This document shows, one piece after another, positions 1 through 7,692 of a stretch of 64,000 nucleotides of DNA. Origin of the DNA: Rathayibacter sp. SW19 (GTDB lineage Bacteria; Actinomycetota; Actinomycetes; Actinomycetales; Microbacteriaceae); the NCBI RefSeq assembly GCF_030866825.1, contig NZ_CP133020.1:1984001-2048000 (forward strand), in the 5' to 3' direction. Made by a program: the position numbers and the translations under genes. The notes under the pieces were generated by a model. The model saw only the letters and a program-made list of their open reading frames with translations. It was not told where the DNA came from and did not search any database. Numbering within the stretch: the stretch's first letter is position 1; each line of letters opens with the position of its first letter.

Positions 1-232
1 CTCGGCCGATCGTGCTTGAACGGTACGGCGTCATCCGGTCACGGTTCAGCGATCTGGGACACAGAAGCCGCGGAGAGAATCCGGCAGGATAAGACTGTTG
101 TCGTGGGACAGATGATGAGGGAGAACGGCAGGATCACATTCCCAGTCGAGGTAGATGCCAAAGCCCGGTGCTGCCCGTACTGACACATTATCGCTACACA
201 CCATCGGGGCCTCACTTAGGAAAGGAAGACGC

Positions 233-784
233 ATGACTCGCATCCCCACTCACACCGTTGCCGACGCACCGGAGAAGTCGCGGGAGATCGTGGCGAAGTT
301 CGAGAAGCGGATGGGTAGGCTGATGAACATCCACGCCGGCATGGCGGATTCGCCGGCCGTCATCGCGGCATATGACGGAATCCAGACGGCCATCGGCCGG
401 CTCGGAACCTTCGACCCGCGAACCAGAGAGACGATCGCGTTGGCGGTGGGTAACGAAGACGGCTGCGATTACTGCCAGGCGGCACACACGGTCTCGGCGA
501 AGCGCGCCGGGCTCAGCGAGGATGAGACCATTGCGATCCGGGCCGACCGGATCGATTTCGATGCTCGTCTGGCCGGCATCGCGGCCCTCGCCCGTGAAGC
601 TGCCCGCAATACCGGATCTGTTTCCGAAGCGACCTGGCAGGAGGCATTAGCCGCGGGGTGGAGCGAGGCAGATCTCAGCGAGGCCTTCGTTCACGTCGCC
701 GCAAATCTTTTCACCAACTATTTCAACCACTATGCCGGCACCGAACTCGATGTTCCGCCGGCGCCGGCTCTCCCGGAGAGTTGA
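233..784 (+). CDS. AhpD/carboxymuconolactone-decarboxylase-like protein (YnjA-type)
   Basis: 183-aa cytoplasmic protein of the CMD/AhpD fold. The active-site signature CxxC followed three residues later by His is present (C78, C81, H85 in GCDYCQAAH), as in alkylhydroperoxidase-like peroxidases that cycle a redox disulfide. The ATG at 233 is chosen because a purine-rich RBS (aggaaaggaag) lies just upstream; the open frame extends further upstream but lacks such a site. It is the first gene of a tightly packed operon whose order resembles E. coli ynjA followed by ynjBCD, so YnjA is the nearest functional analogy. The substrate is unknown. A generic carboxymuconolactone decarboxylase role is unlikely because the CxxC motif marks the redox branch of the family. 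Confidence 0.85.
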   Translation: MTRIPTHTVADAPEKSREIVAKFEKRMGRLMNIHAGMADSPAVIAAYDGIQTAIGRLGTFDPRTRETIALAVGNEDGCDYCQAAHTVSAKRAGLSEDETIAIRADRIDFDARLAGIAALAREAARNTGSVSEATWQEALAAGWSEADLSEAFVHVAANLFTNYFNHYAGTELDVPPAPALPES

Positions 785-797
785 CAAGGGAGTGACT

Positions 798-2288
798 ATG
801 CAAGCGACTCCGTCGTTTCACGCTCACCGAGGCGTTCTCGCGGTGATGGCCGCGTTGGAGCTGCAGACGCGCCCGGTGCGCCCGGATACCCGGGCGGCAT
901 TGGAGCGGCGTTGGGCCGAGTTGCCAGAGCATGTGAAGACGCCTAACCAACTCCTGGGCCGGTGCGCACTCGGCTGCGAGGGCACGCACGGGGTGTTCCC
1001 CAAATGCAATCTGACGTGTTCTCCCTGTTACCACTCGGCAGATGCGAACAAGGTTCGCATCGATGGGGCACACACCCTGACCGAAGTCGCCGCGCAGATG
1101 GCATTCCTGAAACAGATTCGCGGACCCCGCGCGCACGCCCAGCTGATCGGCGGCGAGGTCAGTCTCCTCCCTCCGGAAGATCACGCTGCCGCACTGCTGG
1201 CCATGCGAGCCCAAGGGCGTGAACCGATGTCGATGACACACGGCGACTTCGACTACCAATATTTGCTTGACGTCGTTCTCGGACCTGATGGGGTTCCCCG
1301 GTTTGACAAGGTCTCCTTCGCGGGCCACTTCGATTCCCTTATGCGAGGCCGCAAAGGTGCCGTGCGCCCGCGCAACGAGGCAGAGTTGAATCCGTTCCGG
1401 GAAGCGTTCGCGGACATGTTTCTCGGCCTGAAACGCGAACACGGTGTGAGCTCCTATATTGCCCACAACATGACCGTCACACCGTCAAACCTTGATGAAA
1501 TCGGTCAGGTCACCCGTGATGTGCTGGAGATGCCGTACGACATGATGTCGTTTCAACCGGCGGCGTTCATCGGCGATGACCGGCGGTGGAAGGAAAACTT
1601 TGACGAGGTCACCATCGACGGCGTGTGGGAACGCATCGAGGAGGGTGTCGGGCAGAAGCTGCCGTGGCAAGCGACGCAGTTCGGTGACCCGCGCTGCAAC
1701 CGGTCAACGGTCGGGTTGCGTGTGGACGGAACCTTCGCTGCCCTGCTCGACCCAGGCGATGCGAAAGACTTGGCCGCCCGAGATCGGTTCTTGAACCATT
1801 TCGGCGGCATGATCTTCGGCGACGTGCCCAAGTTGATCCTCGCTGTCAAGGTTGCTCGCGCGCTGGCCGGCCACCCCGGGGACATCGCGCCCCTCCTGGG
1901 CCTGGCGCGACGGGTGATCCGTCGCGCCGGCGGAGTCCGCCGGCTTGTCCGCGCACTGAAAGCCGGACGGGTCGGCTTCAAAACGTTTGTGGTGCACAAC
2001 TTCATGGACGCGGCCGTCGTGGCGCCGGCCTGGGCTCTGATGAAGCAGGGAGTGGTCAGCGACGACCCGGCGCTGAACGAGACCCAGGAACGGCTGGGAT
2101 CGTGCATGTACGCGATGAGCCACCCGGAGACGGGCGAACTTATTCCAGCCTGTGTGCAGCACTCCGTGCTTGACCCGGTCGAGAACGTGGGACTTCGGCG
2201 TATTCTCCCGCTGACACCCTCGACAACAGCTGTCCACGCCCGCCCGGTGGGACTCACCCCGATCCGCCGCACCGGCAGCCACCGATGA
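798..2288 (+). CDS. radical SAM protein
   Basis: 496-aa protein with the radical SAM cluster-binding motif CxxxCxxC at C70, C74 and C77 (KCNLTCSPCYHS). This motif binds a 4Fe-4S cluster that cleaves S-adenosylmethionine to a 5'-deoxyadenosyl radical. Two further cysteines (C56, C60) lie just before it and could ligate another metal site. A glycine-rich stretch (QLIGGEVSLLP) matches the GGEP-like SAM-binding strand, in variant form. The ATG at 798 is taken because the upstream in-frame ATG lies inside the previous gene. Its stop overlaps the next start (ATGA), so it is translationally coupled to the lipoprotein gene. I cannot assign the reaction. The operon context suggests modification of a lipid or transported small molecule, which is inference. 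Confidence 0.85.
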   Translation: MQATPSFHAHRGVLAVMAALELQTRPVRPDTRAALERRWAELPEHVKTPNQLLGRCALGCEGTHGVFPKCNLTCSPCYHSADANKVRIDGAHTLTEVAAQMAFLKQIRGPRAHAQLIGGEVSLLPPEDHAAALLAMRAQGREPMSMTHGDFDYQYLLDVVLGPDGVPRFDKVSFAGHFDSLMRGRKGAVRPRNEAELNPFREAFADMFLGLKREHGVSSYIAHNMTVTPSNLDEIGQVTRDVLEMPYDMMSFQPAAFIGDDRRWKENFDEVTIDGVWERIEEGVGQKLPWQATQFGDPRCNRSTVGLRVDGTFAALLDPGDAKDLAARDRFLNHFGGMIFGDVPKLILAVKVARALAGHPGDIAPLLGLARRVIRRAGGVRRLVRALKAGRVGFKTFVVHNFMDAAVVAPAWALMKQGVVSDDPALNETQERLGSCMYAMSHPETGELIPACVQHSVLDPVENVGLRRILPLTPSTTAVHARPVGLTPIRRTGSHR

Positions 2289-3547
2289 GACGCGGTGCAG
2301 TGAGCCACAGTGCCAAAGCGAGTCGCCGCCGAGCTTTGACGACGGCCGCCATCGTGACGAGCGCGGTCTTGGGGCTTGCCGCATGCTCTGCCCCCAGCCC
2401 TTCGACGAGCTCCTTCACCTCGTGGAGTCAGGTACAGTCCGCCGCCAAAGGCGAAACCGTCAACCTGTGGATGTATGGTGGCGACCTGCAGGGCAACAGT
2501 TATGTCGACAACTATTTGATCCCTGCCGCGGCCAAAGACGGGGTAACCCTGAAACGGGTGTCGGTCGCCGATACCAAAGATGCGCTGAACCGCATCCTGT
2601 CCGAGAAACAGGCCGGCGTCACGCACGGTTCCGTCGATCTGGTGTGGGTCAACGGAAGCAACTTCGGCACCGGCAAGCAAGCCGACGCCTGGAAATGCAA
2701 CTGGACCGCCCTGCTTCCCAACATGAAATACACCGATGCCCACGATCCACTCCTGAAAGATGACTTCGGGACCCCGGTTAGCGGGTGTGAGGCGCCGTGG
2801 CACAAGGCCCAGTTCTCGCTCGCCTACAATGCCGCCGTTGTCAAGGATCCGCCGCACTCGTTCGCGGGGCTTGCCCGGTGGATCACCGCGCATCCCGGCC
2901 GATTCACCTACCCTGCCCCGCCGGATTTCACCGGCTCCGTATTCGTGCGCGAAATGCTCTACAGCGTCTCGGGTGGTTACCGGAATGTTCCGCTCCAGTT
3001 CAGCCAAAAAGCCTACGACACGCTCACCCCGGCGCTGTACAAGGAACTGAACTCCCTGAAGTCGTCGCTGTGGAAGAACGGGATCACCTACCCCAAGGAT
3101 TCCGATGCGCTCAACCAGTTGTATGCGGACAAACAGGTCGACTTCACCATGACGTACGGGCCCGCAACGCTGACCGACCTGGTGGCGAAGGGCACATACC
3201 CGCCAGACACCAAGGTGGCAACCTTCGATGAAGGCACGGTCGGCAACGCCAGCTTCCTGGCAATCCCCTCCACCTCCGGTGCCAGCGCCGGAGCGATGGT
3301 CGTCGCCAATCTCGCCCTGTCGCCCGCGCAGCAGGCGCTCAGCGCGGATCCGAAGATCTGGGGCCAGTTCACCGTCCTCGACCTGAGTAAACTGTCGGCC
3401 AGCGACCGGGCGAAGTTCCAGAAACTCCCCATCTCGCCGGTTGTCCCGAGGTACGACATTCTCTCGAAGAACGCGAACCCGGAGCTTTCCGCCGGCTGGG
3501 TTCCCGCGATCGATGACGGTTGGCGCAAGAACGTGTTGTCCCCATAG
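2285..3547 (+). CDS. ABC transporter substrate-binding lipoprotein (YnjB-like)
   Basis: 420-aa exported lipoprotein. The N-terminus has basic residues, a hydrophobic stretch and a lipobox ending LAAC, where the Cys would be lipidated. The mature part has the look of family-1 extracellular solute-binding proteins, including a start-of-domain NLWMYGGDLQGNSYVDNYL region and a C-terminal DDGWRKNVLSP. Features such as the VTLKRVSVADTKD block resemble E. coli YnjB, whose ligand is unknown. It starts inside the stop of the radical SAM gene and ends overlapping the first permease start (TAGTG). It is the ligand-capture component of a complete importer encoded by the next three genes. Confidence 0.85.
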   Translation: MRRGAVSHSAKASRRRALTTAAIVTSAVLGLAACSAPSPSTSSFTSWSQVQSAAKGETVNLWMYGGDLQGNSYVDNYLIPAAAKDGVTLKRVSVADTKDALNRILSEKQAGVTHGSVDLVWVNGSNFGTGKQADAWKCNWTALLPNMKYTDAHDPLLKDDFGTPVSGCEAPWHKAQFSLAYNAAVVKDPPHSFAGLARWITAHPGRFTYPAPPDFTGSVFVREMLYSVSGGYRNVPLQFSQKAYDTLTPALYKELNSLKSSLWKNGITYPKDSDALNQLYADKQVDFTMTYGPATLTDLVAKGTYPPDTKVATFDEGTVGNASFLAIPSTSGASAGAMVVANLALSPAQQALSADPKIWGQFTVLDLSKLSASDRAKFQKLPISPVVPRYDILSKNANPELSAGWVPAIDDGWRKNVLSP

Positions 3548-4425
3548 TGACCGAAGCGACCGTGGTAAGACGCGTCGGGCGACGGAGACGTGACCGTGCC
3601 CATGCGGCCCTGCTCGTTCTTCCGGCGCTCGTCCTCGTCGGCGTCGTCGTCGTGGGGAGCCTGGGGATGCTGGTAGCGCAAAGCGCCGGATTGTTGCCGT
3701 TCGTCGGGGAACCTCGGCTATCCGCGGACGCCTACCTCGCGAACACCGCGGAGCTTCCCTTGGCAATCGGAATATCCCTCCTCCTGTCGGCCGCGGGAAC
3801 TTTTCTCGCGGTCGTCGTCGGGTTCACGGCGGCGGTTGTCATCCTGCAGGGTCGCTGGTGTGGAAGGCTGGTGGAGTGGGTCAGCGCCCTGACGATCCCG
3901 GTTCCGCATCTGGTCGGTGCCGCCACGATGGGGCTCCTGCTCAGTGACGGAGGATTCCTGGCTCGTCTCTTCCATGTTCCGGGCACGCAGTGGCCTGCCT
4001 TCGTCGGCGGCCCCTGGTGGAGCGCGACGATCCTCGAGTATGGGTGGAAGGAGTCCGCGTTCGTCGCACTCATCGTCGTGGGGACCCTGGCCGGCAGGGT
4101 GAACCATTACGACGAGACGGCTGCGCTGCTGGGCGCCGGCCGTGTCTCCCGGCTGCGCCATGTCCTTCTGCCGTTGGCGACACCGGCGCTGGCAGTTTCA
4201 GCCGTCATCGTCTTCGTGTACACGCTCGGTTCTTATGAGGTGGCCTGGCTTCTGGGTCGTGCCTACCCCGAACCGCTGCCGGTTATGGCCGTGCGGTTGT
4301 ACAACTCGGTCACACTCACCTCTCGGCCGGAGGCGGCGGCGATCGCGGTCATCACCGTGATTCTGTCTGCGATCACGGTGCTGACCGTGTTCGGACTGCT
4401 GAAGAGGATGCGATTGTGGCGATAA
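3547..4425 (+). CDS. ABC transporter permease (first subunit)
   Basis: 292-aa integral membrane protein with about six hydrophobic segments. Near the C-terminal third is an EAA-type loop (DETAALLGAGRVSRLRHVLLP) that docks on the ATPase. The GTG at 3547 overlaps the preceding stop by one base (TAGTG) and is preferred to an upstream TTG inside the previous gene. In E. coli the YnjC permease is a single double-length protein; here the two halves are separate genes. Together with the next permease it would form the translocation pore of the YnjBCD-like importer. Confidence 0.8.
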   Translation: MTEATVVRRVGRRRRDRAHAALLVLPALVLVGVVVVGSLGMLVAQSAGLLPFVGEPRLSADAYLANTAELPLAIGISLLLSAAGTFLAVVVGFTAAVVILQGRWCGRLVEWVSALTIPVPHLVGAATMGLLLSDGGFLARLFHVPGTQWPAFVGGPWWSATILEYGWKESAFVALIVVGTLAGRVNHYDETAALLGAGRVSRLRHVLLPLATPALAVSAVIVFVYTLGSYEVAWLLGRAYPEPLPVMAVRLYNSVTLTSRPEAAAIAVITVILSAITVLTVFGLLKRMRLWR

Positions 4426-5285
4426 CTCTTCCCTCCCAGCGTGAGCGTGACACGCGCCGGTCGCCGCGGCTTTCCGGCCCTGGCCTGATTCGCCCGCGTG
4501 GGTTCGGCCGGGTGGGACGAGTCACCCTCACGGTGGGCCTGGGCTGCTGGTTCATGCTTCCGCTTGTTCCCCTCGTGCTGTGGGTTTTTGCCGACCGATG
4601 GTCGTTTCCGGATATTCTGCCGACACGGTGGGGCGGCACCGGTGTCATGGCGGCGATCAGTCAGGGTGCGGGAGAGGCGTTCCTCACCTCTGTGGGCTTG
4701 GGTTGTGCCGTAGCGCTCATCGCCACCCCGCTGGGTGCGATGGCTGCGCGTGCGATCGCCGTGCACCGGATCCGCGGCTCCGGTTGGTTGACCGTTCTCC
4801 TGTTCGCCCCCATCGCGTTGCCCGCGTTCGCCGTCGCGCTGGGTCTCAACGTGCTGCTGCTCCGGCTCCACACGCCCAGCGTCGTCGGCGTCGTTGTGGT
4901 GCTGGTTGTTTATGCCCTTCCCTATACGACGTTCACGATGCGTGCCGCCTACAGCGTTTACGACACGGACGTTGAGGACGAGGCACAGTTGTTAGGTGCC
5001 TCGAGGAGGCAGGTCGTCAGGCGCATCCACCTTCCGTTGATCGCGCCGGCGCTGGCGCGTGCCGCCTTCCTCGGTTTCCTGGTGGGCTGGAGTGATTATC
5101 TCGTGACTCTCTTGATCGGCGGCGGCCAATTGGTGAGCGTTCCCATCCTGGTGGCGTCCTCCGCAGCGGGAACCGGCAACACCTCCGTGACGGCTGTCCT
5201 GTCTGCGGCGGCAATCCTGCCGCCGCTGGTGCTCCTGGCCGTTCTGGAGCGCCCAGGGCGCCATCGAACCGGAGGAGGATCATGA
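4416..5285 (+). CDS. ABC transporter permease (second subunit)
   Basis: 289-aa integral membrane protein with six predicted helices. Its EAA-type coupling loop (DEAQLLGASRRQVVRRIHLP) is close to the one in the first permease. The GTG at 4416 overlaps the first permease's end by 10 bases, so the two are probably co-translated in equal amounts. It is followed by a four-base overlap with the ATPase gene. The family is binding-protein-dependent inner-membrane transport components of the iron/thiamine/putrescine type; the substrate is not determined by sequence. Confidence 0.8.
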   Translation: MAITLPSQRERDTRRSPRLSGPGLIRPRGFGRVGRVTLTVGLGCWFMLPLVPLVLWVFADRWSFPDILPTRWGGTGVMAAISQGAGEAFLTSVGLGCAVALIATPLGAMAARAIAVHRIRGSGWLTVLLFAPIALPAFAVALGLNVLLLRLHTPSVVGVVVVLVVYALPYTTFTMRAAYSVYDTDVEDEAQLLGASRRQVVRRIHLPLIAPALARAAFLGFLVGWSDYLVTLLIGGGQLVSVPILVASSAAGTGNTSVTAVLSAAAILPPLVLLAVLERPGRHRTGGGS

Positions 5286-6370
5286 GTGCCGCAGTCTGTT
5301 TGGAGGGGATCTCCAAGTCATTTTCACGCGGTGGAGCTCCGGCCGTGGACAACGTGTCGCTGCACGTCGAGGGTGGCCAGTGTGTTGCCGTGCTGGGTCC
5401 GTCTGGGTCGGGTAAGAGCACCCTTCTCCGACTGGTATCCGGCCTGGAAGTACCCGACAGCGGGCGTGTCACGGTGGCCGGGCAGGATGTCACGCATGTG
5501 GTCCCCGAGAAACGGGGCATGGCCATGGTGTCGCAGCGACCGCTCCTGTTTCCGCATCTGAATGTCATTGACAATATTTCATTCGCCGCGGTGGTCCGCG
5601 GGGCGCGACGGCGTGCGGCGCGGGCGGATGCGGCCCAGTTTCTGCACATGGTGCAGCTGGACGACTTTGCCGGCCGATTTGCCCACGAGCTCTCCGGCGG
5701 TCAGGCACAACGGGTGGCGCTGGCTCGAGCGTTAGCGGCCCGCCCGTCGGTGCTTCTCCTCGATGAACCGTTCAGCGCCCTCGATGTGGAGTTGCGGCTT
5801 GAGATGCACACCCTGCTGCGCGATGTGCGAAAACTCGTGAAGTCGACCGTGCTCCTGGTCACCCACGATCGAGACGATGCCGCGTCCCTCGCCGACACGA
5901 TCGTCCTGGTCAGCGGCGGCCGGCTCGTGCAGCACGGCACCGTCGAAGACCTGTATCGGCGCCCCGTCTCGCTGGAGGCGAGCCGCCTCATGGGCGGTAA
6001 GAACGAAATCCGCGGCACGATCGTGGCAGGGGTTCATTACTCTGCCTGGGGTGCATTCCCGGTTCCGGGCGGCACACCGGGCGCGGACGGCAAGGGCACC
6101 ATCGTTGTGCGCCAGGAGAGCGTCGAGATCATCACGGACGGGACCGGGGGCACCGAAGCCACCGTCAGCGACGTGCGTCCGGTGGGGGCCCGGCAGCTGG
6201 TGACAGTCCAGATCGCACAGGCCACTCTGCACGCGGAGACGACAGCATTTCGTGCCGTCCGTTCAGGGGACCTGGTTCATGTGCGGATCCCACCCGATGA
6301 GATCGCTCTGGTCGATCGGGCGGAATCCCCATTGGGCGAGCAGTCCGCACTGGAGGTCCAGAATGCGTGA
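5282..6370 (+). CDS. ABC transporter ATP-binding protein (YnjD-like)
   Basis: 362-aa nucleotide-binding subunit with all core motifs: Walker A GPSGSGKST (residues 39-47), signature LSGGQ (about 138), Walker B VLLLDEP and the switch His in VTHDRDDA. The C-terminal 120 residues look like a TOBE-type regulatory domain as in iron, thiamine and molybdate ATPases (contains IVVRQESVEI). It drives import through the two preceding permeases. It is longer than E. coli YnjD (about 217 aa), which lacks such an extension, so it may sense its cargo or bind the substrate protein differently. The following membrane protein starts inside its stop. Confidence 0.88.
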   Translation: MSAAVCLEGISKSFSRGGAPAVDNVSLHVEGGQCVAVLGPSGSGKSTLLRLVSGLEVPDSGRVTVAGQDVTHVVPEKRGMAMVSQRPLLFPHLNVIDNISFAAVVRGARRRAARADAAQFLHMVQLDDFAGRFAHELSGGQAQRVALARALAARPSVLLLDEPFSALDVELRLEMHTLLRDVRKLVKSTVLLVTHDRDDAASLADTIVLVSGGRLVQHGTVEDLYRRPVSLEASRLMGGKNEIRGTIVAGVHYSAWGAFPVPGGTPGADGKGTIVVRQESVEIITDGTGGTEATVSDVRPVGARQLVTVQIAQATLHAETTAFRAVRSGDLVHVRIPPDEIALVDRAESPLGEQSALEVQNA

Positions 6371-7061
6371 AAGGGGTCGGCGATGGTCCGGCCGATCTGT
6401 GCTCTGGCGGCTTGTCGCCCTGATCGTCTTTGTGATTGCGGCGACCCTGATCGGGGTGTTCGTGCCGCTGCCGGCAGTGAATACTCTTCGTTCCGCAGTC
6501 ACCTCCGCAGGCCTGCTGGGGGCGATCGGATTCGTACTCGGTTACGCGCTCACGACACTCGCGCCCGTCCCGAAGGCTGTTCTGAGCATCCTCGCCGGAC
6601 TGATCTGGGGGTTCTGGGTCGGCGCGATCACGGTCTACATCGGTGCCCTCCTGGGCGCTGCTTGCGCGTTCTTTCTCGGCCGGTGGCTGGGCCGGGAAGC
6701 AATCGAACGATTCACCGGCACCCGGGTGGCGCGTGTCGACGACCTGTTGCGCCGCCGCGGCTTCCTCGCCGTGCTTGGGGCGCGGCTGGTACCGGTGATC
6801 CCGTTCACCGCCATCAACTACGTCGCGGGCCTGACCGCCGTCCGCCGCCGCGACTACGCCCTGGGTACTGCCGTGGGCATCATCCCCGGCGACATGGCCT
6901 ATGTGGCAATCGGTGCCTATGGGTTGCAGCTCGGCTGGGAATTCTGGATCGCCGTCGGTGGCTTGGGGGCGCTGACGATCGGTGGAGCGCTCGTCGGCAT
7001 CCGCGCCCGACGGCGGTCCGAAACGGCCACCATCCAGGAAACGAGCGATGACCATGTTTGA
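6363..7061 (+). CDS. TVP38/TMEM64 (VTT/DedA-like) membrane protein
   Basis: 232-aa polytopic membrane protein of the SNARE-associated/VTT superfamily. It has the family's glycine-rich re-entrant region (LSILAGLIWGFWVGAITVYIGALLGA) and the conserved block GARLVPVIPFTAINYVAGLT. VTT proteins are implicated in lipid scrambling and undecaprenyl-phosphate recycling. The ATG at 6363 overlaps the ATPase stop by 8 bases. E. coli YdjX and YdjZ, which neighbour ynjABCD, are members of the same family, strengthening the operon match. It ends by overlapping the CDP-alcohol transferase gene. Confidence 0.85.
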   Translation: MRERGRRWSGRSVLWRLVALIVFVIAATLIGVFVPLPAVNTLRSAVTSAGLLGAIGFVLGYALTTLAPVPKAVLSILAGLIWGFWVGAITVYIGALLGAACAFFLGRWLGREAIERFTGTRVARVDDLLRRRGFLAVLGARLVPVIPFTAINYVAGLTAVRRRDYALGTAVGIIPGDMAYVAIGAYGLQLGWEFWIAVGGLGALTIGGALVGIRARRRSETATIQETSDDHV

Positions 7062-7680
7062 CTCCACACTGCGTCGCCGCCTGGATCGCCCGCTGACCGC
7101 AATGGCCAGGGCGCTTGACCGGCCATGGATCACCCCGAACCGGCTGACGATGCTCGGGCTTGCGGCAGGTGTTGCCAGCGCCGTATCCGCAGGCTTCCAG
7201 CTTTGGCTGATCGCGGCGATCCTCTGGCTTGGTTCGCGCCTGGCCGATGGGTTCGATGGTGCACTGGCTCGAGTGCGTCGAAAGCAGGGACGGCTCCCGG
7301 AATCAGGAGCCGGCGGCTTTCTGGACATCACCTCCGACTTCGTCGTGTACGGCGCGACCGTCTTCGGAGTCGGCATCGGAACAGGCGTTGAGTTCGGCTC
7401 CCCGTGGTGGCCCTTCTTCGCCGTCCTCGTGGCTTACTACGTCAACGGGGGTGCGTTCCTCGCGTTCTCGTCTATCGCGGAAAAGACCGGCAGAACCATC
7501 GATGACGGGCGGTCGCTTTCGTTCTTCGGCCGGGTCGCGGAAGCAACCGAGACCATCATCATCCACACCGTATGGTTGCTCCTACCGTCGGTTGCCTGGA
7601 TGATCGCGATCGTCTGGGCGGTTTTCGTCGGCGTCAGCGCGACCCAGCGGATTATTGCCGGGTATCGGGCACTGGCCTGA
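7048..7680 (+). CDS. CDP-alcohol phosphatidyltransferase family protein (YnjF-like)
   Basis: 210-aa membrane enzyme of the CDP-alcohol phosphotransferase class, which transfers a phosphatidyl group from a CDP-linked donor to an alcohol. The signature is visible: DGFDGALAR followed by GGFLDITSD. The gap between the AR and the GxxxDxxxD part is longer than usual because of an insertion (RKQGRLPESGAG). ATG at 7048 is used; a second ATG lies two codons later. It is the last gene of the operon, converging on the oxidoreductase on the other strand. E. coli ynjF ends the analogous operon. The lipid product is unknown. Confidence 0.8.
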   Translation: MTMFDSTLRRRLDRPLTAMARALDRPWITPNRLTMLGLAAGVASAVSAGFQLWLIAAILWLGSRLADGFDGALARVRRKQGRLPESGAGGFLDITSDFVVYGATVFGVGIGTGVEFGSPWWPFFAVLVAYYVNGGAFLAFSSIAEKTGRTIDDGRSLSFFGRVAEATETIIIHTVWLLLPSVAWMIAIVWAVFVGVSATQRIIAGYRALA

Positions 7681-7692
7681 GACGGCGGACGG

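Noticed and set aside
1553..3766. 737-codon open frame on the minus strand
   Set aside because: It overlaps the radical SAM and lipoprotein genes, has Arg/Pro-rich composition and no family features; it is a GC-driven shadow frame.
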